Source of the DNA: Desulfobacterales bacterium
Lineage (GTDB): Bacteria; Desulfobacterota; Desulfobacteria; Desulfobacterales; Desulfosalsimonadaceae
Length of the DNA: 11,064 nucleotides
Direction: 5' to 3'
Assembly (NCBI GenBank): GCA_007135795.1
Contig: SLIE01000024.1
Span: 1 to 11,064 of the forward strand
Below, in pieces: positions 1-6,451 of the stretch (its first letter is position 1; each line of letters begins with the position of its first letter). The notes beneath the pieces are model-generated. The model saw nothing but the letters and a program-made list of their open reading frames with translations. It did no database searches and was not told the DNA's origin. The position numbers and the translations under genes were made by a program.

Positions 1-696
1 ACCACCACCACTGCCGGTATCAATATCGATGCATTCCCATTCATAAAGTTCCTGCCCAGAAAGTGCCTGCCCGGTACCGCTATAGTCCACATATTCTATT
101 TTTTGTATTGTCCCGTCAGGGTTGTAGTGAAACTCTTCATCTTTAATGAGATTTCCATTATAGTTATCTAATGTTTCAATTTTTATTAGCGTCCCTTCGT
201 CAAAGTCATAATATTCCACTTTATCTATATCGACGATTTCATCGTTCTCCACATTCCAGAATACCTTATATTCAAGATCCCCGTTTTTTTCATAATAAAG
301 CTCTTCAATTTGAATTAATTTTTCATCCTTCCAATGATATAACCTTTCCAGATCACCGGAGCCTACAGCATATTCAAGGTATCGAATTCCAGTGGGTTTC
401 TCGTGATTGTCGAGTTCCTCGATACTTAATAGTCTTTCATTGTCATAATGAAATATTCTAACTTCAATGAGTTTTCCCTCGCTATCTTTAACTTCTACCC
501 TCTGCCGTTTATTATGGTCGTCATATTCATAATATTCTATTTTTTCATAATCTTCTTCATTTTCGATATAGTGTTCAATTGTTTTAACCAGACAGTCCTT
601 TGAAACAAATTCAATCAGCCATACTGCTTTAGCATCCCCCGTGAACGTGAAAACGAAAATCAATACGGATACAAGTGAAATTAGATATTGCCGCAT
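1..696 (-). CDS. Secreted tandem-repeat protein, partial (C-terminus beyond left edge)
   Basis: I do not recognise the family. The frame is open from an ATG at 696 to the window edge (232 codons, no stop), so the C-terminus is missing. The start is supported by an AAAGGGG ribosome binding site just upstream. Residues 1 to about 24 form a Sec signal peptide (hydrophobic LISLVSVLIFVFTF, then a likely cut after DAKA), so the protein is exported to the periplasm or cell surface. The mature part is very rich in acidic and aromatic residues. It carries degenerate repeats built on a Y/F-H-Y/W-D/N...G-x-L-I-x-I-E-E-L pattern, with aromatic cores near residues 55, 83, 121, 163 and 190, that is every 27-42 residues. 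Such repeats resemble YD/RHS-like, MORN-like or YwqK-type beta repeats, but I cannot assign one. The last visible residues are Gly-rich (TGSGGG). Base composition is markedly more AT-rich than the efflux genes, which hints at horizontal origin. The reading frame is near certain; the function is unknown. Confidence 0.85.
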   Translation of the reverse strand, partial: MRQYLISLVSVLIFVFTFTGDAKAVWLIEFVSKDCLVKTIEHYIENEEDYEKIEYYEYDDHNKRQRVEVKDSEGKLIEVRIFHYDNERLLSIEELDNHEKPTGIRYLEYAVGSGDLERLYHWKDEKLIQIEELYYEKNGDLEYKVFWNVENDEIVDIDKVEYYDFDEGTLIKIETLDNYNGNLIKDEEFHYNPDGTIQKIEYVDYSGTGQALSGQELYEWECIDIDTGSGGG

Positions 697-944
697 GGTT
701 TTTCCCCTTTGAAAAAAAATTAATAAATAGATTTGAAGAAAAAATCTGTTACCAACCGAAACAGCAAATCCTGCATGGGTTTAAAGATCAGCAAAACCGG
801 CTTATGTGTACGGACGTTTTTTGGATAGAACACGCTTTTTAACTACCATGCATTTTAAACTTCTTATAAATCACCTCCTTTTTTTGAGGGATACACTCGA
901 TATTCTAATAATATACATGGCAAGTTTCTTTAGCCAACAAGATT

Positions 945-1090
945 GACGACTTCGTAACAAGTCTGAAAACTTCGTTACGCGCAATCCTTCATAATTTTAT
1001 GTACACGTAAGTGCTTTGCATTTTTAGAGATTGCTCAAGCCTCGACCTTGGACTTTTTACAAAGTCGTCTGATCGCGACTTTTTACGAGG
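945..1090. repeat. REP/MITE-like inverted-repeat cluster
   Basis: GACGACTTCGTAACAAGTC (945-963) and GACTTTTTACAAAGTCGTC (1051-1069) are inverted copies, matching at 17 of 19 positions. A second, shorter copy lies inside or beside each arm: ACTTCGTTACGC at 969-980 and GACTTTTTACGAGG at 1077-1090. Thus two copies point one way and two the other, around an AT-rich centre. Between them GCAATC (980-985) and GATTGC (1029-1034) also pair. The region could fold into a long imperfect cruciform. This arrangement is typical of REP/REPIN or small non-autonomous mobile elements. From memory, 'gactttttacgaagtcgtc'-like motifs are frequent between genes in some Desulfobacterota genomes; I could not verify that here. 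Confidence 0.6.
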
Positions 1091-1225
1091 GCAAAAAGAT
1101 TGAGATTACAGGAAAAATATTTAACCGATAATGAAGCATTTAATATATCTACGATGGTTTAGATGCAAAGAAGGGCGATTCTGTGCATGGATTCCTCATA
1201 TTCGCAAAAGTGATAGTGCTAGTTG

Positions 1226-1254
1226 TTGACAACGATTTTTACTTTTGGCATTGT
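1226..1254 (+). promoter_or_regulatory. Possible sigma70 promoter for the MuiA-family gene
   Basis: A perfect -35 box TTGACA (1226-1231) is followed after exactly 17 bases by CATTGT (1249-1254). This is a weak -10 box that keeps the conserved second A and last T. Transcription would start near 1261, giving a leader of about 95 bases before the ATG at 1357. The poor -10 box keeps confidence low. Confidence 0.35.
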
Positions 1255-1356
1255 GTTTTAACTTGGTCTGATTGCTTCAGGCGCTTCTCTCTATCTACCA
1301 ATCTATCGTTATTCCGGAAGGGTTCATTACTACATTTTTGCAGGAGCAAGATAATA

Positions 1357-2964
1357 ATGAAAAATGCATGGATTATTGCACCAGTCCTTTTTCTGGCAAT
1401 CTTTAGCGGATCTGCCGTGGCCGGTCAGGTAGTGGATTCGAGGATTACGGATGTCACTGTCTTTGCCAACCGTGCCATGGTGACGCGAAATGCGGCAGCA
1501 GATGTGGAAGCAGGAATGAATCGCCTTGTTGTCAATACGGGTGCCTTTGACATTGTGACTGATTCAGTTAGAGTCGCGGTGTTTGGGGACGGTGAGATAC
1601 TGGGTGTTCAGATTGTGCGCACTCCCATGCGGGAGATGCCCCAGGAGAAAATCCGGGAACTTACCGACAGGATAGAAGTGCTTGAAAAAGAAAAAAAAGG
1701 TTTTCTGGATGCAAAACAGGCGCTTTCAAGACAGGAAGCTTTTTTGGACGGATACGTCGATTTTACCGATAGGTCGACAGATACCATCAAAATTACAATA
1801 CCTTCCACACAGGAAATCGAATCATACCTTTCGTTTTTTGATGAAAAATACAATGCTATCTATGATCAGCGCCGGTTGATTGATGAGCGAATTGTATCGA
1901 CTGAAAAGGAAATCCAGCGATTGAAACGGGAGTTGTCCATGCACAGAGGGATTGAAGAGAGGATGCAAACCGGCATCGAGATTCTTTTTAATTCCCCTGC
2001 AGCAAAGTCTCTGACAATTGAAACCCGTTACCTGGTCAATGCTGTGCGATGGTCACCCGTTTACAGGGCGTCGGTCGAGGGTGATATTAAGGACGTGAAT
2101 CTTTCCATGATGGCGGCAATCAATCAGCAAACCGGTGAAGCGTGGCGGGATGTAAATCTGACAATATCGAATGCCGTTCCAGTGCAGGCAGGTCGTCTCC
2201 CGGAGCTTTCTCCGTGGTGGATGGACTACCGGCCGCCGGTCCCTTTGCGTAACGAGGTCGGGGCGAAGTTCAGAAGTATGGAAATGATGGACACCGCTGC
2301 AGCGCCCCCGGTCGAGGCGATCCGTAAGGAAACGGCGCTATCCTTTGAATACACACTCCCTGTTCCCGTAACAATTGCATCGAGGGAACAAGAGACCCAG
2401 GTGCCCATATTGACGCGCACGATCGAAGGCCAATTTTATCACTACACGGTACCGGCCATGGGTACCGATGCATACCTTGTATGTGAAGCAAAAACCGATC
2501 GGGAGCTACTTCCCGGGCCAGTAAATGTTTTTTTTGAAAACAGCTATACCGGCCGCATGATGCTGGATGAAAAAGGACCCGGGGACAGTTTTACCCTGGG
2601 ATTGGGTGTTGACCGATCGGTGCGGGTGAAACGGGAAAAATTAGAAGACAAGGTCAGGGAAACCGCTTTTTTCGGCAGGGTTGAACGAGACACGGTTATA
2701 CGGGAGTTGTCTTATCGTATAAGGCTGGAAAACATGAAGAAAAAACCCGTGACGTTGAAAGTGACTGATCGCATCCCGGTTTCCATGACCGACCGGATCA
2801 CGGTAAAAGATATCGTGTTTTCACCTGAACCCGCCAGGCGGAATGTGGACGAAAAAGCCGGGATAACTCAATGGGATATTAAAATGGCGCCTGAAGAAGT
2901 GACCGATATTACCATCAGTTTTACAGTCAGCTACCCCAAGGATATGCCGCCACCTGTGTTTTAA
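1357..2964 (+). CDS. Secreted DUF4140/DUF4139 protein, mucoidy inhibitor MuiA family
   Basis: 535 residues from the ATG at 1357. The frame is open further upstream (to 1183), but this ATG is the right start: it has AGGAG at 1342-1346 and is followed directly by a signal peptide (residues 1-22, hydrophobic IIAPVLFLAIF, cut after SAVA). After that, residues about 28-88 (DVTVFANRAMVTR... through ILGVQIV) look like the N-terminal DUF4140 domain. Residues about 95-130 and 165-205 are heptad-rich, charged coiled coils. From about 219 onward (IETRYLVNAVRWSPVYRASV, then EAWRDVNLTISNAVP) is the C-terminal DUF4139 domain, a beta-rich region. This domain order and the length fit the family named after a mucoidy inhibitor; biochemical function is not established. 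The protein is probably periplasmic or surface-located. It appears to be a single-gene unit: a stem-loop with a T run overlaps its stop, and the next element is a separate riboswitch. Confidence 0.88.
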   Translation: MKNAWIIAPVLFLAIFSGSAVAGQVVDSRITDVTVFANRAMVTRNAAADVEAGMNRLVVNTGAFDIVTDSVRVAVFGDGEILGVQIVRTPMREMPQEKIRELTDRIEVLEKEKKGFLDAKQALSRQEAFLDGYVDFTDRSTDTIKITIPSTQEIESYLSFFDEKYNAIYDQRRLIDERIVSTEKEIQRLKRELSMHRGIEERMQTGIEILFNSPAAKSLTIETRYLVNAVRWSPVYRASVEGDIKDVNLSMMAAINQQTGEAWRDVNLTISNAVPVQAGRLPELSPWWMDYRPPVPLRNEVGAKFRSMEMMDTAAAPPVEAIRKETALSFEYTLPVPVTIASREQETQVPILTRTIEGQFYHYTVPAMGTDAYLVCEAKTDRELLPGPVNVFFENSYTGRMMLDEKGPGDSFTLGLGVDRSVRVKREKLEDKVRETAFFGRVERDTVIRELSYRIRLENMKKKPVTLKVTDRIPVSMTDRITVKDIVFSPEPARRNVDEKAGITQWDIKMAPEEVTDITISFTVSYPKDMPPPVF

Positions 2965-2980
2965 CAGGCTGTCTTTTTTT
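2953..2980 (+). terminator. Possible weak intrinsic terminator after the MuiA-family gene
   Basis: CCTGT (2953-2957) and ACAGG (2964-2968) form a 5-bp stem with a 6-base loop, and a run of seven T follows at 2974-2980. The stem overlaps the stop codon of the gene. The stem is short and there are five bases between it and the T run, so it would be a weak terminator. Confidence 0.35.
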
Positions 2981-3017
2981 GATGAAACGATTGACTCGCT
3001 CCCGTATAAAGAAAAGT

Positions 3018-3192
3018 GTTAAGGTGCGATGTGCTTAATAGGGAATCCCGTGAAAGTCGGGAGTGGTCCCGCCGCTGTAACCCTGTTTCGTGAATTTCAC
3101 GAAAACCTTTTCGGCCACGACAAGTCACTTTTATGTTGAAGCAGAATGGGATGGCTGCTGAAAAGGCAGGGGAGCCAGAAGACCCACCGGCC
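3018..3192 (+). ncRNA. Cobalamin (adenosylcobalamin-type) riboswitch
   Basis: The conserved landmarks occur in the right order. GGTGCG is at 3023-3028 and TTAATAGGGAA at 3035-3045. A short hairpin TCCCG/CGGGA (3046-3050 with 3058-3062) is followed by GGTCCCGCCGCTGTAA (3065-3080). A variable hairpin TTTCGTG/CACGAAA (3086-3092 with 3098-3104) comes next, then AGTCAC (3123-3128), and finally a B12 box AGCCAGAAGACCCACC (3173-3188). GGGA (3041-3044) can pair with TCCC (3067-3070), and GGTG (3023-3026) with CACC (3185-3188), closing the aptamer. In the known family, coenzyme B12 binding normally lowers expression of the gene downstream. Here the only gene downstream is a 56-residue ORF. GGCCT (3189-3193) could pair with AGGCC (3232-3236) over that ORF's Shine-Dalgarno, suggesting control at translation. 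Exact ends are approximate. Confidence 0.9.
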
Positions 3193-3229
3193 TGTATTCT
3201 CAGGATGGTCCATGGGTTTATGAAATCAT

Positions 3230-3234
3230 GGAGG
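3230..3234 (+). promoter_or_regulatory. Shine-Dalgarno GGAGG inside a small hairpin
   Basis: This site decides the start of the small ORF: it lies 9 bases before the ATG at 3244. It is in the loop and stem of CATGG-AGG-CCATG (3227-3239), and its AGGCC part can also pair with GGCCT at the end of the B12 riboswitch (3189-3193). It is therefore the likely expression platform by which the riboswitch would act on translation. Confidence 0.55.
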
Positions 3235-3243
3235 CCATGTTTC

Positions 3244-3414
3244 ATGGAAATGGATAAAAAAGATTTAATCGATATCCTCAATTCAAGTGTTCGGGAACTG
3301 CGACAATGGATTGACGAACACTTTATCCTGGTTACTTCCATATTGGAAGGCCAGGTAGATGAATGCAATCTGCAGCATGTTTTGAATTTGTGTCCAACCC
3401 GTGTGCTTTATTAA
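3244..3414 (+). CDS. Small protein (56 aa) controlled by the B12 riboswitch, function unknown
   Basis: I do not recognise this protein. The frame could be read from 3133, but that would place the N-terminus inside the riboswitch aptamer. The start at 3244 (MEMDKKDLIDIL...) has GGAGG 9 bases upstream and is preferred; an ATG at 3250 is an alternative. The 56 residues are polar and mostly helix-like (DLIDILNSSVRELRQWIDEH, then HFILVTSILEGQVDE). There is no signal peptide or membrane segment, so it should be cytoplasmic. C41, H45 and C50 form a C-x3-H-x4-C pattern that might bind metal or a corrinoid, which is only a guess. No other gene follows on this strand, since the efflux permease gene is convergent. 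It does not look like CbtB, the well-known small B12-controlled protein, which has a membrane helix. It could be a genuine small protein or the remnant of a longer B12-regulated gene. Confidence 0.6.
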   Translation: MEMDKKDLIDILNSSVRELRQWIDEHFILVTSILEGQVDECNLQHVLNLCPTRVLY

Positions 3415-3422
3415 AAGCTTAC

Positions 3423-3443
3423 CTATAAAAGGACATTTTATAG
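3423..3443. terminator. Stem-loop between convergent genes, possible bidirectional terminator
   Basis: CTATAAAA (3423-3430) and TTTTATAG (3436-3443) form a perfect 8-bp stem with a 5-base loop. It sits between the stop of the small riboswitch ORF (3414) and the stop of the permease (3455, minus). The stem is AT-rich and only short T stretches follow on either side, so termination may be leaky. Confidence 0.4.
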
Positions 3444-3454
3444 AGCCTTTATCA

Positions 3455-6451
3455 TCAACGTATCAATATTTTATAAATAGCGGGTACCACAAGAAGCGTC
3501 ATGGCGCTGGAAATCAGAAGCCCTGAAATAATCGCCCATGCCATGGGAGGCCATAGCGTGGACTGGGTGGTGGTAAGTGGTATTAATCCGGCGACTGTCG
3601 TGGTCATGGTCAGCAGGATCGGGCGGGTTCGACGAGAAACACCGCCGATAATGGCCTGATCAATGCTAAAACCTTCATCCCGATTAGCGCCGATTGCATC
3701 AAGCAGCACGATAGCATTGTTCACCACAATACCGACCAGGGCAACAATCCCTAGCGTGGCGGTAAAACTGAACGGCTGCCCGGTCAGAATCAATCCTGGA
3801 ATCACGCCGACAGCTGCCAGTGGAACTGTAGTCAGAACAATGCCAACCAGCCTGAAAGAATTGAATTGCAACAATAAAAACACCAACAGCAGAAGCAAGC
3901 CGATCGGCAGTGTCTGAAGAAGGGCCGTATTGGCAGTATTGGCTTCGGCTGCAGAGCCGCCCATTTCCAACCTTATGCCGTCAGGCAGGGAAATGGTTGC
4001 AAGCGAAGGCCCAAGACGCTTTAAAACTTGATCATACGTCACGCCCTCGGCGGTTTCGGCCAGCACAGAGGTCATGCGCTGAAGATTGCGATGTTCGATC
4101 ACGGCTGGCTGAAAATCCAACTGGCTGCTTACGAACAGGCTGAGGGGCTTAAGGCCTCTTTCTGTTTGAATTTGCAGGCCCTCAAGAGCATGGACAGGCA
4201 GGCGGTCGCCTTCCGGAGTGCGTATTTTTATGGGAAATGGTTCCCGACCGGCCCGCCAGGCGGAAATGGTTTGACCCAGCGTGGACTGTGACAGGATATC
4301 GGCTATTTCCTGCCGATTGACACCGTAGCGGGCCGCTTCAGCATCATTGATTGTAAAAACCAGGGTTGGAATTCCGTCCCCCAGGCGATGGCGCACATCC
4401 GTGGCGCCCGGCGTATTGCGAAGAATTGATATCACTTGTTTGCTGGCTTTGGCAAGAGAGACGGGGTCATCCCCGAACAGACGAATCTCAACAGGAGCTT
4501 CTACCGGCGGCCCTTGCCCAAGACGCCTGACAACCACTTGCGCCTCTGGCAGTTGTTCCGGCACATTACGACGTACCCAGCAAATAACAGCCGGCAGATC
4601 CTTGTCGCTTTCGGTAACTACGACAATACTTGCGATATGCGGCGTACGGAGCCGTTCAATTATATTGTAGTAAAAGCTCGGTGTGTTGAATCCGGCAAAA
4701 TGATGTACCGCCTCAACCTTCGGTAGATCAGCCAATTGAGAGGCCACCGAACCGGCTTTCAATGCGCCGGACTCTACCCGGGTTCCCTCGACAAAGTGAA
4801 GGTCTATAATGAGTTGATTTCGATCTGTGTCCGGGAAAAAATCGCGTTGAATCGACCCGCTGCATGACAACGTAGCGATTATTAAAATGAGGGCCCCAAA
4901 CAGGATTATCCATGAACGGCGCACGGCCGCTGTACCCAAGCGTGTTCCCGCGCGTACAAAGATACTGACGGATTTGCTGCCGCCAGGTTTCAGCAGGCTG
5001 CCAGCCATGATCGGCGTTACGAAAATAGCGCAAAAATAACTGACCAGCAAAATGATCACGACGAGAATGGGAATAGTGCGGGTGAAATCAGCTACATCCC
5101 CCCTCGACAGAAGCAGCGGGATAAAAGCCGCCAGAGTCGTGCCGGTGGCGGTGGCAAGCGGGCCAGCAAGTTCTCGGACCGATACGGCAGCGGCTGCCTG
5201 CATGTCCTTTCCTTGATCCAGATGCCATTGAAGGTTCTCAACCATGACGATGGCGTTGTCAACCAGCATACCCAGGGCAATGACCATGCCTGCAACCGCC
5301 ACTTGATGGAGCACGCCGCCTCCCATGGCGTAAATGGAAAGCCCGGACAGCGTGACGATGGGCAGTAATCCAGCAACCAGCAATCCCAGCCGCGGACCCA
5401 TGAACAGAAGAAGCACCACCGCGACTATGACAATTCCTAATAAAAGAGATTGCCCCAGTTCTGCCAGGCGACTTACCACCCACTGTGGCTGGTAAAACAT
5501 TTCCTCGATCTGAAGGGGCGCGTAAGATGGCTGCAGTTCAGCAACCAAATCGCGGACCTGTTGCCCAAAGCGCACTGCATTGAGTCGATCTTCCGGGATA
5601 ACAATACCCAAAGCAACGGCAGGCTTTCCATTATACCAAATACGCTCGGTTGCAGGCAGGGCCGGCCCAATTTGAACCGAAGCAATTTCCCCCAATGGCA
5701 ACAGCGCACCGCTTCCCGTACGAACCGGCATTGCGGCCATCTCATCCAACTTTAAAAAGTCCGTTTCGACGCGCAGCAAAAGGTCACGATTGCCGGTCCG
5801 CAGGGTTCCTCCGGGCACTATCTGGTTATTTCCCCTTAATTGACTGGCAAGATCACGGGCTGTGATATTGAGTTCACTGCTGCGTGCGGGATCAATGGCA
5901 ATATCGATCTGTTCCCCGGGATCGGCCAGAAGAGTTACCCTGCCTATATCGGATATGCGAAAAAGATCCCGGCGCAACTGCCGGGCCTTGTCAAGAAGTG
6001 TTAGCAGATCATCTGAGCCGGTAACCGCAAGCACGATGCCGTAGCAGTCCATGGAATGATCACGAATCAGGATCGGACCGACGCCATCTGGAAATTTCGC
6101 CTTTGCACGGTCGACTGCAACGCGCACATCATTCCAGACGGAATCCGTGTCGTAAACGTATTGGTGCATCCCGATCATAACAAAACCTGATCCCAGTCGA
6201 GAGATGCTTGTTATCTCATTGATCTTTTCGATCTGGGCAAGTTCTTCTTCGAGAATATTGACGACAAGTCTTTCGACGCGCTCGGGATCGGCCCCTGGCC
6301 AGCCGACAAGGATCTGGCCGTAACGATAGGGGAAAGCAGGGTCTTCCTGCCGGTCCATGCTGAACCAGGCAAAAAGTCCAGTTAGGGATAAAAGCGTGAC
6401 AATTGCAAAAATCAAGCGCCGTCGGTCCATGGCCGATTCTATGAAATTCAT
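3455..6451 (-). CDS. RND efflux pump inner-membrane permease (AcrB/HAE-type family)
   Basis: 998 residues, close to the usual 1000-1050 of the family. It exchanges protons for exported substrate and forms a trimer with the adaptor and an outer-membrane channel. The RND layout is clear: a TM helix at about 13-31; a large periplasmic domain (about 35-330) with the family's early EDPAFPYR and PGADPERVE motifs; a TM bundle at about 334-487; TM7 at about 514-532; a second periplasmic domain (540-840); and a closing TM bundle at 846-997. TM4 carries GMLVDNAIVMVEN, so D398 matches the proton-relay Asp407 of AcrB while the second Asp is N399. TM10 carries GIVVNNAIVLLD, so the AcrB Lys940 position is N911. 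Both substitutions are common in many RND subfamilies. The start ATG overlaps the adaptor stop by 4 bases (ATGA type), so the two are translationally coupled. The substrate is not predictable; a multidrug, solvent or bile-type role is possible. Confidence 0.95.
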   Translation of the reverse strand: MNFIESAMDRRRLIFAIVTLLSLTGLFAWFSMDRQEDPAFPYRYGQILVGWPGADPERVERLVVNILEEELAQIEKINEITSISRLGSGFVMIGMHQYVYDTDSVWNDVRVAVDRAKAKFPDGVGPILIRDHSMDCYGIVLAVTGSDDLLTLLDKARQLRRDLFRISDIGRVTLLADPGEQIDIAIDPARSSELNITARDLASQLRGNNQIVPGGTLRTGNRDLLLRVETDFLKLDEMAAMPVRTGSGALLPLGEIASVQIGPALPATERIWYNGKPAVALGIVIPEDRLNAVRFGQQVRDLVAELQPSYAPLQIEEMFYQPQWVVSRLAELGQSLLLGIVIVAVVLLLFMGPRLGLLVAGLLPIVTLSGLSIYAMGGGVLHQVAVAGMVIALGMLVDNAIVMVENLQWHLDQGKDMQAAAAVSVRELAGPLATATGTTLAAFIPLLLSRGDVADFTRTIPILVVIILLVSYFCAIFVTPIMAGSLLKPGGSKSVSIFVRAGTRLGTAAVRRSWIILFGALILIIATLSCSGSIQRDFFPDTDRNQLIIDLHFVEGTRVESGALKAGSVASQLADLPKVEAVHHFAGFNTPSFYYNIIERLRTPHIASIVVVTESDKDLPAVICWVRRNVPEQLPEAQVVVRRLGQGPPVEAPVEIRLFGDDPVSLAKASKQVISILRNTPGATDVRHRLGDGIPTLVFTINDAEAARYGVNRQEIADILSQSTLGQTISAWRAGREPFPIKIRTPEGDRLPVHALEGLQIQTERGLKPLSLFVSSQLDFQPAVIEHRNLQRMTSVLAETAEGVTYDQVLKRLGPSLATISLPDGIRLEMGGSAAEANTANTALLQTLPIGLLLLLVFLLLQFNSFRLVGIVLTTVPLAAVGVIPGLILTGQPFSFTATLGIVALVGIVVNNAIVLLDAIGANRDEGFSIDQAIIGGVSRRTRPILLTMTTTVAGLIPLTTTQSTLWPPMAWAIISGLLISSAMTLLVVPAIYKILIR

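Larger units (their letters stand above)
697..1356. other. Divergent intergenic region
   Basis: This 660-bp AT-rich spacer separates the leftward repeat-protein gene from the rightward MuiA-family gene. It contains an inverted-repeat cluster (945-1090), a candidate promoter for the rightward gene (1226-1254), and on the minus strand a strong Shine-Dalgarno-like AAAGGAGGTGAT (881 to 870) with no proper ORF behind it. I see no convincing protein gene here. Confidence 0.6.

Noticed and set aside
171..461. 96-codon plus-strand ORF
   Set aside because: It is antisense to the repeat-protein gene, which has a signal peptide, ribosome binding site and internal repeats.
867..885. ATCACCTCCTTT on the plus strand as the end of a 16S rRNA gene
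   Set aside because: Only the last dozen bases match; the sequence before it is AT-rich and has no rRNA character.
1183..1356. A 58-codon N-terminal extension of the MuiA-family gene (GTG start at 1183)
   Set aside because: The extension lies before a good ribosome binding site and a clean signal peptide starting at 1357; with the extension the signal peptide would be internal.
2991..3010. TTGACT and TATAAA before the riboswitch as a promoter
   Set aside because: The boxes are only 8 bases apart, too close for sigma70; each lacks a proper partner at 16-18 bases.
3133..3243. Longer version of the small riboswitch ORF starting at 3133
   Set aside because: It would overlap the aptamer and its B12 box; the codons there reflect RNA structure, and the GGAGG site points to 3244.
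2961..3368. 135-codon minus-strand ORF over the riboswitch
   Set aside because: It is antisense to the riboswitch and small ORF, with no family features and no ribosome binding site that fits.
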